Below, piece by piece: positions 46,982-55,268 of a stretch of DNA of 64,000 nucleotides (position 1 is the stretch's first letter; each line of letters starts with the position of its first letter). The stretch is taken from positions 190,198 to 254,197 of IMG/VR virus record IMGVR_UViG_3300020172_001601, one strand, 5' to 3'. Source of the DNA: a virus. The position numbers and the translations under genes are program-made. Under the pieces are notes generated by a model that had not been told where the DNA came from, searched no databases, and saw nothing but the letters and a program-made list of their open reading frames with translations.

Positions 46982-47604
46982 AAGATTACAACATCATTAG
47001 GCGATTGTTCCCTGGCCTTGAAGGGGATTGGTCGAAGCTGAATGTCGATGATATTGCAGTTGATGCCTGCAAATTGTTGAACATTGGTCCTAATGATCCT
47101 AATCCTTTTCTTGATCCTGAAACCGTGGACAACTGGATGGGTTTTGTTCACAAGCTGTTGCGGTGCGATTATTCCTATGGTGGATACCTGGAAGATCGCT
47201 CGACCCTATGGCGAGGCCACTATCAGAAGCCAGGAGAACTGATTCACCTTGGCGTTGATTTCAATGTATCTGAAGGCGTAGTTGTTACGATGCCCACATG
47301 GGGCAAACTGGTGCATAGCTTTAACGACCCCGATCAAAACGGCGGCTGGGGCGGCAAGCTGATCTTCGAGTGCAAACAAGGATATTTGCTCTTTGGACAC
47401 CTGAAGGATATTCCCAATGATATTGGGACCAAATATAGCCCAGGTCATAAGATCGGCGTAGTTGCCGAGGCAGAATGCAATGGTGGCTGGGGGCCACACC
47501 TGCATCTGCAATTGATGAGAGAATTCAATCCCGATGTAGATGGATATGGTCCGTACTACGAAGGAATTCAAAAAGACTTTTTTGATCCGTTGGAGTTCCT
47601 GTGA
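46978..47604 (+). CDS. M23-family metallopeptidase-like protein
   Basis: 208 aa. The two M23 zinc motifs are present: HLGVD (H89, D93) and HLHL (H174, H176), with the typical GGWGGKLIFE and LLFGHL strands between. No signal peptide is visible, so export needs a holin or the protein acts from the virion. M23 enzymes cut peptide cross-links in peptidoglycan, so it is a candidate endolysin or tail lysin. Planctomycetes have peptidoglycan, so the substrate is available there. ATGA/GTGA overlaps tie it to its neighbours. Confidence 0.8.
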   Translation: MKDYNIIRRLFPGLEGDWSKLNVDDIAVDACKLLNIGPNDPNPFLDPETVDNWMGFVHKLLRCDYSYGGYLEDRSTLWRGHYQKPGELIHLGVDFNVSEGVVVTMPTWGKLVHSFNDPDQNGGWGGKLIFECKQGYLLFGHLKDIPNDIGTKYSPGHKIGVVAEAECNGGWGPHLHLQLMREFNPDVDGYGPYYEGIQKDFFDPLEFL

Positions 47605-47939
47605 GCGAATCAAGATTCATGTTCAAAGGCATTGAGTGCGTCTTCAGCGAGAAGGCCGAGGCTATCGTCCCATCTGACGACGCCAAGACATTTTTGCTGG
47701 AGACTTTCTTTTCTTATGAACCCATTAACTCCATTCGATGGGTAGATGCCAAATCTTTGGATGACGCCAGAAAAGATGATGGATCGTTGCCGATGTATAC
47801 GATTGGCAACGGTGAAAGCGAATTGCTGTTATGGCCTCTTTTGAATGATGGCGATCTTTGGATGGGAATTGAATCTGCTGAAGAAAGACCTGATTTGATT
47901 GGAGAACTTTTTGGGGGTAGATTAAAAACAAAAAGTTAA
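47601..47939 (+). CDS. Hypothetical protein, 112 aa
   Basis: GTGA overlap with the M23 gene. Mixed alpha/beta, acidic; LPMYTIGNGESELLLWPLL is its core. Co-translated with the peptidase, so an inhibitor or spanin-like partner is conceivable; it has no signal or membrane helix. Confidence 0.5.
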   Translation: MSESRFMFKGIECVFSEKAEAIVPSDDAKTFLLETFFSYEPINSIRWVDAKSLDDARKDDGSLPMYTIGNGESELLLWPLLNDGDLWMGIESAEERPDLIGELFGGRLKTKS

Positions 47940-47990
47940 CTATAATATCGGTGGCGTCTTAACCCTAGAGAAGAAGAAGGAGATAGAAAG

Positions 47991-48743
47991 ATGCAAGAAG
48001 AAGTAAAACCTGACACCACCAAAGAAATGAAGTCAAATCTCGGTGGCTCCCCCAACGTCGTATTCTCGTTTGATACGACCGGCTCGATGAACCCCTGTAT
48101 TCAACAGGTGCGTCAAAAACTGCGTGATCTCGTTGAAATGATGAGTGCTGATATTCCCGGCCTCAAGATCGGTTTGATTGCCCACGGCGATTATTGTGAT
48201 GGTGACAATGCCATTGCATTCCTCGATCTGACTGATGACCTCGAAAAGATCATGACATTCATCAATACTACGCCCAATACAAGCGGCGGTGATGCTCCTG
48301 AGTGCTATGAATACGCTCTCCAAACGGCAAGGCAAATGTCCTGGCCCAAGGAAGGCGGCAGCGTAGTTCTCATTGGCGATGATGAGCCACACGAAGTTAA
48401 TCCCAACAATATCAATTGGCGGGACGAAGTTCGGCAAATGCTTGAACTCAATGTTAAAGTGTTTCCGATGCAGTGTCTCTTCCGAGACAGCCGTGCTAAG
48501 GTCAACGCTTTTTGGGAAGAAGTTTCCCAAATTAGCGAAACTCCACTGTTGATGCTTGAATCGTTCGGCGATAGCGCCAATACTCTTGAAGCTGTTGCAT
48601 ATGCTTCATCGGGCGGTGCAGCATATGACACCTATAAGTCCAAGTTCGCTACGGAAGTCACTAGCGGTCTGCGAGCATGTGCCACCAGCAATCTTGTGGA
48701 CAATCAGTCCAAGCTGGAGGCGTTTGCAAAAAGGGGCGAGTAA
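47991..48743 (+). CDS. VWA-domain protein
   Basis: 250 aa, one von Willebrand A domain. VVFSFDTTGSMNPC holds the MIDAS D28-x-T-G-S32 variant; TSGGDAPECYEYAL provides the MIDAS Thr/Asp loop; VVLIGDDEPH is the core strand. It binds divalent metal and probably protein partners. GAAGGAG precedes the ATG. A TATAAT-like -10 (47941-47946) lies upstream but without a clear -35. The next gene overlaps by TAATG. Confidence 0.8.
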   Translation: MQEEVKPDTTKEMKSNLGGSPNVVFSFDTTGSMNPCIQQVRQKLRDLVEMMSADIPGLKIGLIAHGDYCDGDNAIAFLDLTDDLEKIMTFINTTPNTSGGDAPECYEYALQTARQMSWPKEGGSVVLIGDDEPHEVNPNNINWRDEVRQMLELNVKVFPMQCLFRDSRAKVNAFWEEVSQISETPLLMLESFGDSANTLEAVAYASSGGAAYDTYKSKFATEVTSGLRACATSNLVDNQSKLEAFAKRGE

Positions 48744-49012
48744 TGAGCATGAGAGAACAGGTAGAAGAAACGCTCAAAGAGGAAAATCCTGATGCTTTGT
48801 TTCTTGATGGTTTCGATGAAGCCATCATCGGCATTGCCAGACGAGCAAACCTTGCTGTCGTTGCATACAACGAATCGGCCTGCATTGATATTTTGATGAA
48901 AGATCAAGGCATGACCGAGGACGACGCCTGGGAATATTTTGGATTCAATGTCCAAGGTGCCTGGATGGGCGAACACACGCCAGTTCTCATCAGCTATGTT
49001 CGATGGGCATAG
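48743..49012 (+). CDS. Conserved phage protein with LDGFDEAIIG motif, 89 aa
   Basis: The whole protein follows a pattern I know from many phages: ALFLDGFDEAIIGIARR, then a helix, then GMTEDDAWEYFGFNVQGAWMGE and TP. The role is unknown; it is probably a small soluble protein. Coupled to the VWA gene, followed by a terminator. Confidence 0.65.
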   Translation: MSMREQVEETLKEENPDALFLDGFDEAIIGIARRANLAVVAYNESACIDILMKDQGMTEDDAWEYFGFNVQGAWMGEHTPVLISYVRWA

Positions 49013-49040
49013 CCCACTTCGCCACAATTCGATCTTCTTA

Positions 49041-49071
49041 AACCACCCGTGTACACCACGGGTGGTTTTTG
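49041..49071 (+). terminator. Rho-independent terminator
   Basis: AACCACCCGTG, TACA loop, CACGGGTGGTT with one extra C, then TTTTTG. Directly followed by a class 1 promoter. Confidence 0.85.
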
Positions 49072-49072
49072 T

Positions 49073-49101
49073 TTTACAGCCCATTATTTTCGTGGTAAAA
49101 T
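49073..49101 (+). promoter_or_regulatory. Class 1 promoter TTTACA-N17-GGTAAAAT
   Basis: -35 49073-49078, -10 TAAAAT 49096-49101. It is followed 20 nt later by a class 2 element, so the next gene has both signals. Confidence 0.8.
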
Positions 49102-49121
49102 CAGCTTTTCGGAATATCGGG

Positions 49122-49151
49122 TTGAACTCCATGAAGAGTTTGCTCTCTAGG
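49122..49151 (+). promoter_or_regulatory. TTGAAC-N15-CTCTCTAGG element (class 2)
   Basis: TTGAAC 49122-49127, CTCTCTAGG 49143-49151, within the leader of the class 1 transcript and next to the start codon. Confidence 0.65.
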
Positions 49152-49152
49152 G

Positions 49153-49389
49153 ATGCAGCAGATGCAATCACCACCACAAGCAGGCGAAGTTTGGATCAAC
49201 ATCCACACTAGCTCTAAGGTGACGATTCAACGTGTAGAAGAAGTTGCTCAAGCCAGGGGTGGGTTGGTTGTCGTATACGACCAACCCAATTGGAAGAGTC
49301 AACGATGCAATATTGAAACTTTCAATGTCAATTGGAAGCGTCACAAACCAGCCAGCAAGTGGTTCTTGGGAGCCTTCAATTCGGAGTGA
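49153..49389 (+). CDS. Hypothetical protein, 78 aa
   Basis: ATG 49153 or 49162; the AGGG of the class 2 element is the only ribosome-binding site and suits 49162 better. Contains AGEVWINIHTSSKVTIQRVE and KPASKWFLGAFN. No family is recognised. Confidence 0.5.
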   Translation: MQQMQSPPQAGEVWINIHTSSKVTIQRVEEVAQARGGLVVVYDQPNWKSQRCNIETFNVNWKRHKPASKWFLGAFNSE

Positions 49390-49393
49390 TAAA

Positions 49394-50404
49394 ATGGGCA
49401 TGTTCAGTTGGAAGTGCAAAGGCTGTGGCCACGAACTCATTGAACGAGAATTAGTCCGTTTGAACGGACAGGTTCAAGAGTATGATGGCTATGGTGGATC
49501 AGCCGCCAATAGTGGCGATTATGATCCTTCTGCATGGCACAACCGCTGTTACAAGAAGGCATCCCGTCCACACCAGCTTGAAGAGTCCGCAAGCAGCCAC
49601 GCCCCGAACCAAGGATTCGGCCCATCGAAGCTAGAGTTTTTGTCTGGATACGATGAAAATGTTCCTGTCGGTGAATTCACCGTTATGGTTTATGCAAGTC
49701 ATCATACGGAACAGGAAAGCCGTCAATTTGACTTTTACTACACCAACAACGGAAAGCTGGAAGACCAGCGTGAATATCAGGAGCAATACGACAAGGCTGG
49801 CGAAGATGCCGAATTCGACTACGACGCATGGCTGAAACTGTCAGATGCCGACCGGGAAATCGCACACAAAGAACATCAAGACAAGCTCCGATTGTCTGTT
49901 GAGGTATTGTTAGGCTCGGCTATGCCTCGAATCAATGCCAAGACCTTTGCATCATTGCAAGAGGCAATCGACGCAGTGGACGCTGTGTTGCCAGAACTCC
50001 CCGCTGAATTAGGTGGCGAATACGACTTAACCATTTATGGAAAGCAGGGCAAGATTGAAGGCGCTGTTTACCAACGCTCTGTTAGTCGAAAATACGACCG
50101 CACTGGCGAGAATTGGGTCAAGTTGGACGTATTGGAAGTCGAAGAATCATATCGTCTCGGCTCAGACAAAGCTGGCCTTGCCGATGAACAGTTGGATTTG
50201 GCAATAGAACGATTCAACGAAGCCCAACAAGCGCTCAATGATGCTTCCGAGGCACTTGGTCGTGCTGCACAACCGTTCGTCAACACAGACGACAAAGAAA
50301 AGCTACATGAATTGGCTGATCGTCTGCCAAAGGCGTGGTCAGGAGTTCGTAGGGTTTACGAAAAGCTAATTGGGCTTGAACCTGACAAAGAGCAAACTCT
50401 CTAG
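49394..50404 (+). CDS. Zinc-finger protein with long acidic helical body, 336 aa
   Basis: ATG 49394 (CGGAG 8 nt upstream). MGMFSWKCKGCGHELIE with DPSAWHNRCYKKA makes a zinc site at the N-terminus. The middle carries FTVMVYASHHTEQESRQFD and acidic helices; the C-terminal 90 residues are helical (ERFNEAQQALNDASEALG). The zinc module with this spacing recurs in phage proteins. No function is known. A class 2 element overlaps its stop. Confidence 0.6.
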   Translation: MGMFSWKCKGCGHELIERELVRLNGQVQEYDGYGGSAANSGDYDPSAWHNRCYKKASRPHQLEESASSHAPNQGFGPSKLEFLSGYDENVPVGEFTVMVYASHHTEQESRQFDFYYTNNGKLEDQREYQEQYDKAGEDAEFDYDAWLKLSDADREIAHKEHQDKLRLSVEVLLGSAMPRINAKTFASLQEAIDAVDAVLPELPAELGGEYDLTIYGKQGKIEGAVYQRSVSRKYDRTGENWVKLDVLEVEESYRLGSDKAGLADEQLDLAIERFNEAQQALNDASEALGRAAQPFVNTDDKEKLHELADRLPKAWSGVRRVYEKLIGLEPDKEQTL

Positions 50405-50405
50405 G
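50376..50405 (+). promoter_or_regulatory. TTGAAC-N15-CTCTCTAGG element (class 2)
   Basis: TTGAAC 50376-50381 inside the last codons of the upstream gene, CTCTCTAGG 50397-50405 across its stop. ATG 50436 follows after 30 nt. Confidence 0.6.
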
Positions 50406-50435
50406 AGATTGCAAACCAACAATAGGAGTAGCGAA

Positions 50436-50741
50436 ATGCCTTCAGTATACGAAATGGAACATGAGCCAGAAGTTGCCAAAGTCCTTGATGGGATGCGGCT
50501 GAAAATGGCTGAAGTGTTCGGCGTTACTGTCACAGGCAATCGCTGCACAGTTCGATGGACTATGGATGGGCAGTTGGTCGATGTTCACATGATTATTGAG
50601 AACGTCACCACGCCCGATGAACATCGCCAACATATGGAGCAATACGCTCGTATGGAGGCCCTGCTCAAGAAATACGAAAAGAAGTTTCCCGATCTCCGGG
50701 AAGAACTCGCTCACGCTGAAACTGGTGAATGGAGCAAGTGA
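50436..50741 (+). CDS. Hypothetical protein, 101 aa
   Basis: AGGAG 7 nt upstream. Helical ends and a central sheet (NRCTVRWTMDGQLVDVHMII). No family is recognised. TGATG link to the next gene. Confidence 0.5.
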   Translation: MPSVYEMEHEPEVAKVLDGMRLKMAEVFGVTVTGNRCTVRWTMDGQLVDVHMIIENVTTPDEHRQHMEQYARMEALLKKYEKKFPDLREELAHAETGEWSK

Positions 50742-51463
50742 TGAAAGACACAATTGAAGTTGGAATCTACTCGCACAATTTGTCAATTTCATTTCATGAA
50801 GTGGAAGGCGAAGAATATCAAGTAAATTTCTACGCCAGTCTAATGGGCTATTTAGGAGAAAGCGACGACGACGTTCAAGTTGCTCATGTGGAAGGAACCA
50901 TTGCCACATTGCCTCACAGGGTTGGAAAAGGAATAAACAGAATATTTCCATTAGAAGTTGGAGAGCATTTTTATGCTTATCCGGCACTGTCTCCATTGTA
51001 TCTTGCAAACGGTCATTTGAGTGACCGCATGTGGGCAAAAGTTGGTGGAGATGAGTTTTCAACAAGAGCAATCTATGTTGATAAAGTGGTAGTAGAAAAA
51101 GGCTTCACTTCCACCAATCTGGGAGCGAAGTTGGTAATCGCTGCCATGAAACTCATTTACAAAATTCTTCAGGAAGAACTGCCAGTCATTGCCATTCTTG
51201 GCAGTTACGATGGATATGCCGAACGTGGAAAATCGGTAAGAAAATATTTCAAGAGGCATGGGTTCAAACCACTCAAGCCGAAAGAAGAATTGGCTCATTT
51301 TTTGCCAATATCGACTATCAGAATGGCACCTAGCATTGAAGATGTTCAAGTTTTTTTTAGCGAACAAAAGAAAAACAGAAAGCTAAAGAAGAAGTCGCTT
51401 ACTTTGCGAGAGCAGCTTGCTCTTGCAAATGCAAATTCAAAAGGAGCAAGTGATGAAACGTAG
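50741..51463 (+). CDS. GNAT-like acetyltransferase, tentative
   Basis: 240 aa from ATG 50741 (GGAGC). The central segment AIYVDKVVVEKGFTSTNLGA, a following helix (KLVIAAMKLIYKIL) and KYFKRHGFKPL match the order of GNAT strand 4, helix 3 and the final strand, although the pyrophosphate loop (Q/RxxGxG/A) is degenerate (STNLGA). A basic tail follows. The gene is AT-richer than its neighbours. Acetyl-CoA-dependent activity is only suggested. Confidence 0.45.
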   Translation: MKDTIEVGIYSHNLSISFHEVEGEEYQVNFYASLMGYLGESDDDVQVAHVEGTIATLPHRVGKGINRIFPLEVGEHFYAYPALSPLYLANGHLSDRMWAKVGGDEFSTRAIYVDKVVVEKGFTSTNLGAKLVIAAMKLIYKILQEELPVIAILGSYDGYAERGKSVRKYFKRHGFKPLKPKEELAHFLPISTIRMAPSIEDVQVFFSEQKKNRKLKKKSLTLREQLALANANSKGASDET

Positions 51464-51899
51464 CAAGCCCTACATCGACCCCGAAAGAATCGAAGAACCA
51501 CCTGAAGTGGACCTGGCGCAACTGCGTCAACTCACTGAGCAGGCCATTCAGCGGGGCAAATGGAAAGAAGAAAAACGACTGGCTGACATTAAGGCCGAAG
51601 AAGAACGCAAGGCCAAACGTGACCAGTTGTTCGCAGCTACGGTATTGGCCGAGTTTCCCGACAAGTGTGAGAAGGAAGCAGGTCGAGGCCGATCCCACGC
51701 CATCATCATGGGTCTGAAATACGACCGAGATTACACCTACCAAGGCAGTAATTTCAATACGTTGTCGCATGACCGACTTACAGGCCCAGGAGCAATAGTC
51801 TGGAACTACCTGCAAGCAGCCGGACTCAAACCCACTATTGAGTATTGGCACGACGGCATGGGCATGGACAGTGGCTTTAACATCGTAGTTCATTGGTAA
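51453..51899 (+). CDS. Hypothetical protein, 148 aa
   Basis: ATG 51453 with a perfect AAAGGAG. The N-terminal helix is basic and acidic mixed (ADIKAEEERKAKRDQLFAAT); the C-terminal part has AIVWNYLQAAGLKPTIEYW. No family is recognised. Confidence 0.55.
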   Translation: MKRSKPYIDPERIEEPPEVDLAQLRQLTEQAIQRGKWKEEKRLADIKAEEERKAKRDQLFAATVLAEFPDKCEKEAGRGRSHAIIMGLKYDRDYTYQGSNFNTLSHDRLTGPGAIVWNYLQAAGLKPTIEYWHDGMGMDSGFNIVVHW

Positions 51900-51910
51900 G
51901 GTACTAATCC

Positions 51911-52435
51911 ATGTGCATGACTCAACGTGTTGCTTCTGAAAAGCTAGTCTCTTTGGTGCCGCAGAGTGCCTACAAGGTGTTCTCCCGCACCAAAGATGGA
52001 CAGCTTCAGTCTGTCTTTGTCCCGACCTTCAAAGCGGGATTGATCTATCCACCCAATCAACGCATTCGAGTGGATACTGAAGACGCCACGTTCTTCGCCT
52101 TCGAGAACTTCAAGAACGCAATATCCATTGCCCGGCAAGGCCGCAAGCGATGGAATATGGTCAACGGCGACCTAATCGTATTGCCTGTCACAATGCACGA
52201 AATCGTCGCAACAGGCAAGTACCACGTCCCCAGCGAAGACATTCAGTGCTTGGATGGGTATTACCCAGCCTTCGAGTCCAAAGAAATCGAAGTTCACGAC
52301 TCTGAGGAAAATCGCAACGCCTTCTACGACGCTGTATTGTCGCAGTGGTTGAAGACAGCACAATATGGCATGTCCAAGATCGACAAAGAGGCTTTTGCCG
52401 CTCGTGTTCCACACTTGGCCGAAGTTTTCAAATAG
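51911..52435 (+). CDS. Hypothetical protein, 174 aa
   Basis: N-terminus with YKVFSRTKDGQLQSVFVPTF and FFAFENFKNAISIARQGRKR, a pattern seen in phage proteins of unknown function. The last 60 residues are helical. It stands 11 nt after the previous stop and is followed by a class 2 element. Confidence 0.55.
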   Translation: MCMTQRVASEKLVSLVPQSAYKVFSRTKDGQLQSVFVPTFKAGLIYPPNQRIRVDTEDATFFAFENFKNAISIARQGRKRWNMVNGDLIVLPVTMHEIVATGKYHVPSEDIQCLDGYYPAFESKEIEVHDSEENRNAFYDAVLSQWLKTAQYGMSKIDKEAFAARVPHLAEVFK

Positions 52436-52437
52436 CC

Positions 52438-52467
52438 TTGAACCTGAGAGCTAAGTCGCTCTCTTGG
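52438..52467 (+). promoter_or_regulatory. TTGAAC-N15-CTCTCTTGG element (class 2)
   Basis: TTGAAC 52438-52443, CTCTCTTGG 52459-52467. GAGAGC and GCTCTC inside can pair. ATG 52486 follows with GGAG between. Confidence 0.65.
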
Positions 52468-52485
52468 TATTCAGGAGATCAAATC

Positions 52486-52866
52486 ATGTGTGGAATACGA
52501 GGCATCTGTGATGAGTGCGGAATAGAGTGCGATTCCGTCACTGTGGACGAAGGAATCGGCCCCTATGAGTATTGGGGCAGTCGTGGTGTTCATCACGATT
52601 ACGTCGAACGCTCGCCATGCTGTCATGCTGAAGTCGTTGAAGGTGGAAACTCACTGGTTCGGATCAGCGACCATACTGCTCGCCGTGACCATAAGCGTGG
52701 CGGCATCAAGAAGGGTGATCGTTATCGAGTTGTTGTTACTCGATGCTGGCGTCGGCATGGGCCACACTGGATTAGCACCCGCAAGATCAAGAGCAATACG
52801 CCTGCTCCGGTGTTTGGGAAATTCAAATTCCTGAAAGGGGCGCAAAGTGAAGGTCAAGTGGGATAA
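52486..52866 (+). CDS. Zinc-binding protein, 126 aa
   Basis: MCGIRGICDECGIECDSV and RSPCCHAEVVEGG give two Cys clusters around an acidic turn. The basic second half (RRDHKRGGIKKGDRYRVVVT) suggests nucleic-acid contact. No family is recognised. Confidence 0.5.
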   Translation: MCGIRGICDECGIECDSVTVDEGIGPYEYWGSRGVHHDYVERSPCCHAEVVEGGNSLVRISDHTARRDHKRGGIKKGDRYRVVVTRCWRRHGPHWISTRKIKSNTPAPVFGKFKFLKGAQSEGQVG

Positions 52867-52901
52867 ACAAACTCCAACCAAAACAGAAAAGGAACCTGAA
52901 C

Positions 52902-53315
52902 ATGCCTTGCCGATCTGATTACATGGAACCCAATGCACGAGAAATCGAAAGCAAGCGGGTTTGTCAATTGCTCAAGTATCTTTTCGCTGCCGCCAATATC
53001 CCGGCCACCGCTCAGGTGATCGGGCGAGTTGAACAAGGCGCAAAGGAATTCTACGGCAACCCCGACAGCCTCGATGCCGACACCGACCTGCTTTGCCAGT
53101 TGCTACGGACACTTCCAGATGACACGGCGGCGACAGTCGTGTATGATGGTCGTAATCCCGAAGCACGCAAGCTCGCCGATTGGTGGGATCATCACCAAGC
53201 CGCTGACACCGAGCGTGAGGCCGAGGAAGAACACCGTCGCAACAATGAAGTTCTTCGGCAGCAAGCACTCAGCAAGCTGACGCCCGAAGAAATCGCCGCC
53301 TTGAGAATTAAGTAG
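52902..53315 (+). CDS. Hypothetical protein, 137 aa
   Basis: AAGGAA upstream. MPCRSDYMEPNAREIESKRV then a helical Cys-containing segment (CQLLKYLFAAANI; LLCQLLRTLPDD) and an acidic helix (TEREAEEEHRRNNE). This N-terminal pattern (MPCRSDY.EP...E..) recurs in phage proteins of unknown role. Confidence 0.55.
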   Translation: MPCRSDYMEPNAREIESKRVCQLLKYLFAAANIPATAQVIGRVEQGAKEFYGNPDSLDADTDLLCQLLRTLPDDTAATVVYDGRNPEARKLADWWDHHQAADTEREAEEEHRRNNEVLRQQALSKLTPEEIAALRIK

Positions 53316-53326
53316 GATCGAGTCAG

Positions 53327-53719
53327 ATGTTCGCTCACGATTTTGCCAGAATAGTTGATGTTTTAACATTCAACACCAATTCTGGACATGACTTTTATAT
53401 CGCCACCGTCCAGACCAATGAGGGCGAGCTATACTTGGCTCGCCAAGCTGGGTCTACTCGGTGGAATAAAAGGCTGGCCGATGCCTTGGTGGGCGGCGGG
53501 TATTTCATCGGAGAGCGATACGCAAGGCAATGTGCCGATGAAATGTGTGGCATTTACAAAGATTTTCAGCCCGAACAAGTGGTTGTAAAGCAACTGGATA
53601 TTGATGATGCAGTGTCTCAATTGAACGCTGCATTTCAACAGGCCGTGTCAGAAATGGCAAAGGCCAAAGAGTTATCCAAGTCACAGAAGAGAACTTACCA
53701 ATATGACACTGGTAATTGA
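53327..53719 (+). CDS. Hypothetical protein, 130 aa
   Basis: Begins 11 nt after the previous stop. Alpha/beta with IVDVLTFNTNSGHDFYIATV and a C-terminal helix rich in Lys and Gln. No family is recognised; overlaps the next gene by 17 nt. Confidence 0.5.
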   Translation: MFAHDFARIVDVLTFNTNSGHDFYIATVQTNEGELYLARQAGSTRWNKRLADALVGGGYFIGERYARQCADEMCGIYKDFQPEQVVVKQLDIDDAVSQLNAAFQQAVSEMAKAKELSKSQKRTYQYDTGN

Positions 53720-54116
53720 CAAAAAAGGCCAACTATGGCAAATCGACAGGCGGGGTCACTATGTTATACATCGTGACCCCGCCCCTGCCGATGCAGTGGT
53801 TATACGGGCCGATTTCGAGGATGGCTTCACCGCCACTGCGGAAGAATATGCAACAGCTTTTGGCATAAGGAATTATAACATGCGTGTTTCAGCACAAACA
53901 ACAACATACGAACTGACAGTCACCGAACTCAAGAGCCTAATGGCAAAAGAATTGAATGTTGGTGAAGACAAAATCAACATTCGATTCTTGACTCGTGAGG
54001 TTGGCGACGACCGTTTTGGCCCAACCAGCCAAGAAACCTACGCTCTCGAAGTTATCGTGAGTGGACCCAAAGCAAATAACAATCCACATGACCTTATCAG
54101 TGGACAGCCTAGATGA
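53703..54116 (+). CDS. Hypothetical protein, 137 aa
   Basis: A short sheet domain (KGQLWQIDRRGHYVIHRDP) is joined to a second domain with ELTVTELKSLMAKELNVGED and a final strand (ALEVIVSGP). No family is recognised. Confidence 0.5.
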   Translation: MTLVIDKKGQLWQIDRRGHYVIHRDPAPADAVVIRADFEDGFTATAEEYATAFGIRNYNMRVSAQTTTYELTVTELKSLMAKELNVGEDKINIRFLTREVGDDRFGPTSQETYALEVIVSGPKANNNPHDLISGQPR

Positions 54117-54541
54117 TGACACCGCCATGCCCCATATGCAGTGAATATGTAAATGGTGGCATGACGCTCGTGCGTCACCTATGCAATAACCACGGACTCA
54201 CTACTGAAAAGGCCAACGATGTAGTTGATGATCTGTATGCGAAGATCAACGACAAAAGGAGAATAGGCGTGCCACCTGCTGCCCCACGAGAATTCACTGT
54301 GATGTACGAACACCTGACTGGCGATCAATGCGAAGCATTGAAAGAACGAGTCAGGGACAAAGAGAAGGAATTCACCTGGGGAACCTATGGTCCTGACCGG
54401 GATGAAGACCTTCAGAAGTACACCATCGACAAACTGTCTTCGCAGCACTTGGAAAACATCCTAATCACCCAGCCACAAATCCCCAATGAATTGGCGGCTG
54501 CAATCCTCATGCTTTTGAAGAAACGATACGGGGCCTTATGA
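54113..54541 (+). CDS. C2H2-like zinc protein, 142 aa
   Basis: PPCPICSEYVNGGMTLVRHL then CNNH forms a C2H2-type finger at residues 5-28. A helical, charged C-terminal part follows (LAAAILMLLKKRYG). ATG 54113 or 54116. Single C2H2 fingers in phage proteins often bind DNA or act in excision; the role here is unknown. Confidence 0.55.
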   Translation: MMTPPCPICSEYVNGGMTLVRHLCNNHGLTTEKANDVVDDLYAKINDKRRIGVPPAAPREFTVMYEHLTGDQCEALKERVRDKEKEFTWGTYGPDRDEDLQKYTIDKLSSQHLENILITQPQIPNELAAAILMLLKKRYGAL

Positions 54542-54678
54542 GAAAGAATACATCAGCCTTCGCAGGTTTCCTAATCATTTGGGGCTGCTGTATGATTGGC
54601 GCACACACCAAATGGCAATTGGGACTCGCATCGTTCTTCGTGGCATCTGGTGTTGCATTTTACGCAAGAGAAAAATGA
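54538..54678 (+). CDS. Small membrane protein, 46 aa
   Basis: Between two ATGA overlaps, which strongly supports it. Two short hydrophobic stretches (FAGFLIIWGCCMIGA; LGLASFFVASGVAFYA) suggest two membrane passes. Confidence 0.55.
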   Translation: MRKNTSAFAGFLIIWGCCMIGAHTKWQLGLASFFVASGVAFYAREK

Positions 54679-54956
54679 AAAAGAAAAAGAAACGTAAGGA
54701 ATTCAAACGTGGCACGGTTGTCGTGTTTGAGCCAAAGAACTTCAACCCGGAGTATTGGGACAAACTCTCCGAGGAAGATCGAGTCAAATACTATGGCGCT
54801 CTCGGCTATGGCAGCAAGAAGCCCAAGTTCTTTGTCTATTTGACTAAGATCAGAAACGCTCCCGGTCATTGTGTACTCGTCTCGCTCGATGACCAGACAA
54901 TCGAAACCATGAGACATGACAGTGACTTCAGAGAAGTGGAAGAGGATGAGTTCTAA
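54675..54956 (+). CDS. Hypothetical protein with Lys-rich start, 93 aa
   Basis: MKKKKKRKEFKRG, then a strand-rich core (TVVVFEPKNFNPEYW) and an acidic end (REVEEDEF). No family is recognised. Links by overlap to a membrane gene on each side. Confidence 0.5.
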   Translation: MKKKKKRKEFKRGTVVVFEPKNFNPEYWDKLSEEDRVKYYGALGYGSKKPKFFVYLTKIRNAPGHCVLVSLDDQTIETMRHDSDFREVEEDEF

Positions 54957-55225
54957 TGAATAACTTTTGGGATTATCACGGCTGGCTGTTCATCTTGGCA
55001 ATGTTCTTTTTTCCAAGACTCACCATGCTTTTCGCCACCACGGTCGGCGGTGGCTTTCTGTATTGGCTTGGCTGGCTGCTTGCCCCTCGACTGACTGTGG
55101 CCATCCTCGCCACCATCCTGTTCCATGAACACAATACAGTGTTGCTGATCTTCACATGGATATGGGCCTTGGGCGGCGAAACCACCGAGAAGACCGTGAT
55201 TCGATCCAAAACCTCTTCGAGCTAA
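54956..55225 (+). CDS. Membrane protein, 89 aa
   Basis: Three hydrophobic stretches (WLFILAMFFFPRLTMLF; GGGFLYWLGWLLAP; TVLLIFTWIWALGG), at least two of them transmembrane. Holin-like size and topology but no specific signature. Confidence 0.5.
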   Translation: MNNFWDYHGWLFILAMFFFPRLTMLFATTVGGGFLYWLGWLLAPRLTVAILATILFHEHNTVLLIFTWIWALGGETTEKTVIRSKTSSS

Positions 55226-55231
55226 ACAAGT

Positions 55232-55260
55232 TTTACAACGGCCTGTATTTGGGGTATAAT
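55232..55260 (+). promoter_or_regulatory. Class 1 promoter TTTACA-N17-GGTATAAT, near-leaderless
   Basis: -35 55232-55237, -10 TATAAT 55255-55260; ATG 55269 is 8 nt after the -10. No Shine-Dalgarno lies between. Confidence 0.8.
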
Positions 55261-55268
55261 CACTCACT

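Noticed and set aside
47941-47946. TATAAT before the VWA gene as a class 1 promoter
   Set aside because: No TTTACA or GG; possible weak promoter but not a member of the class.
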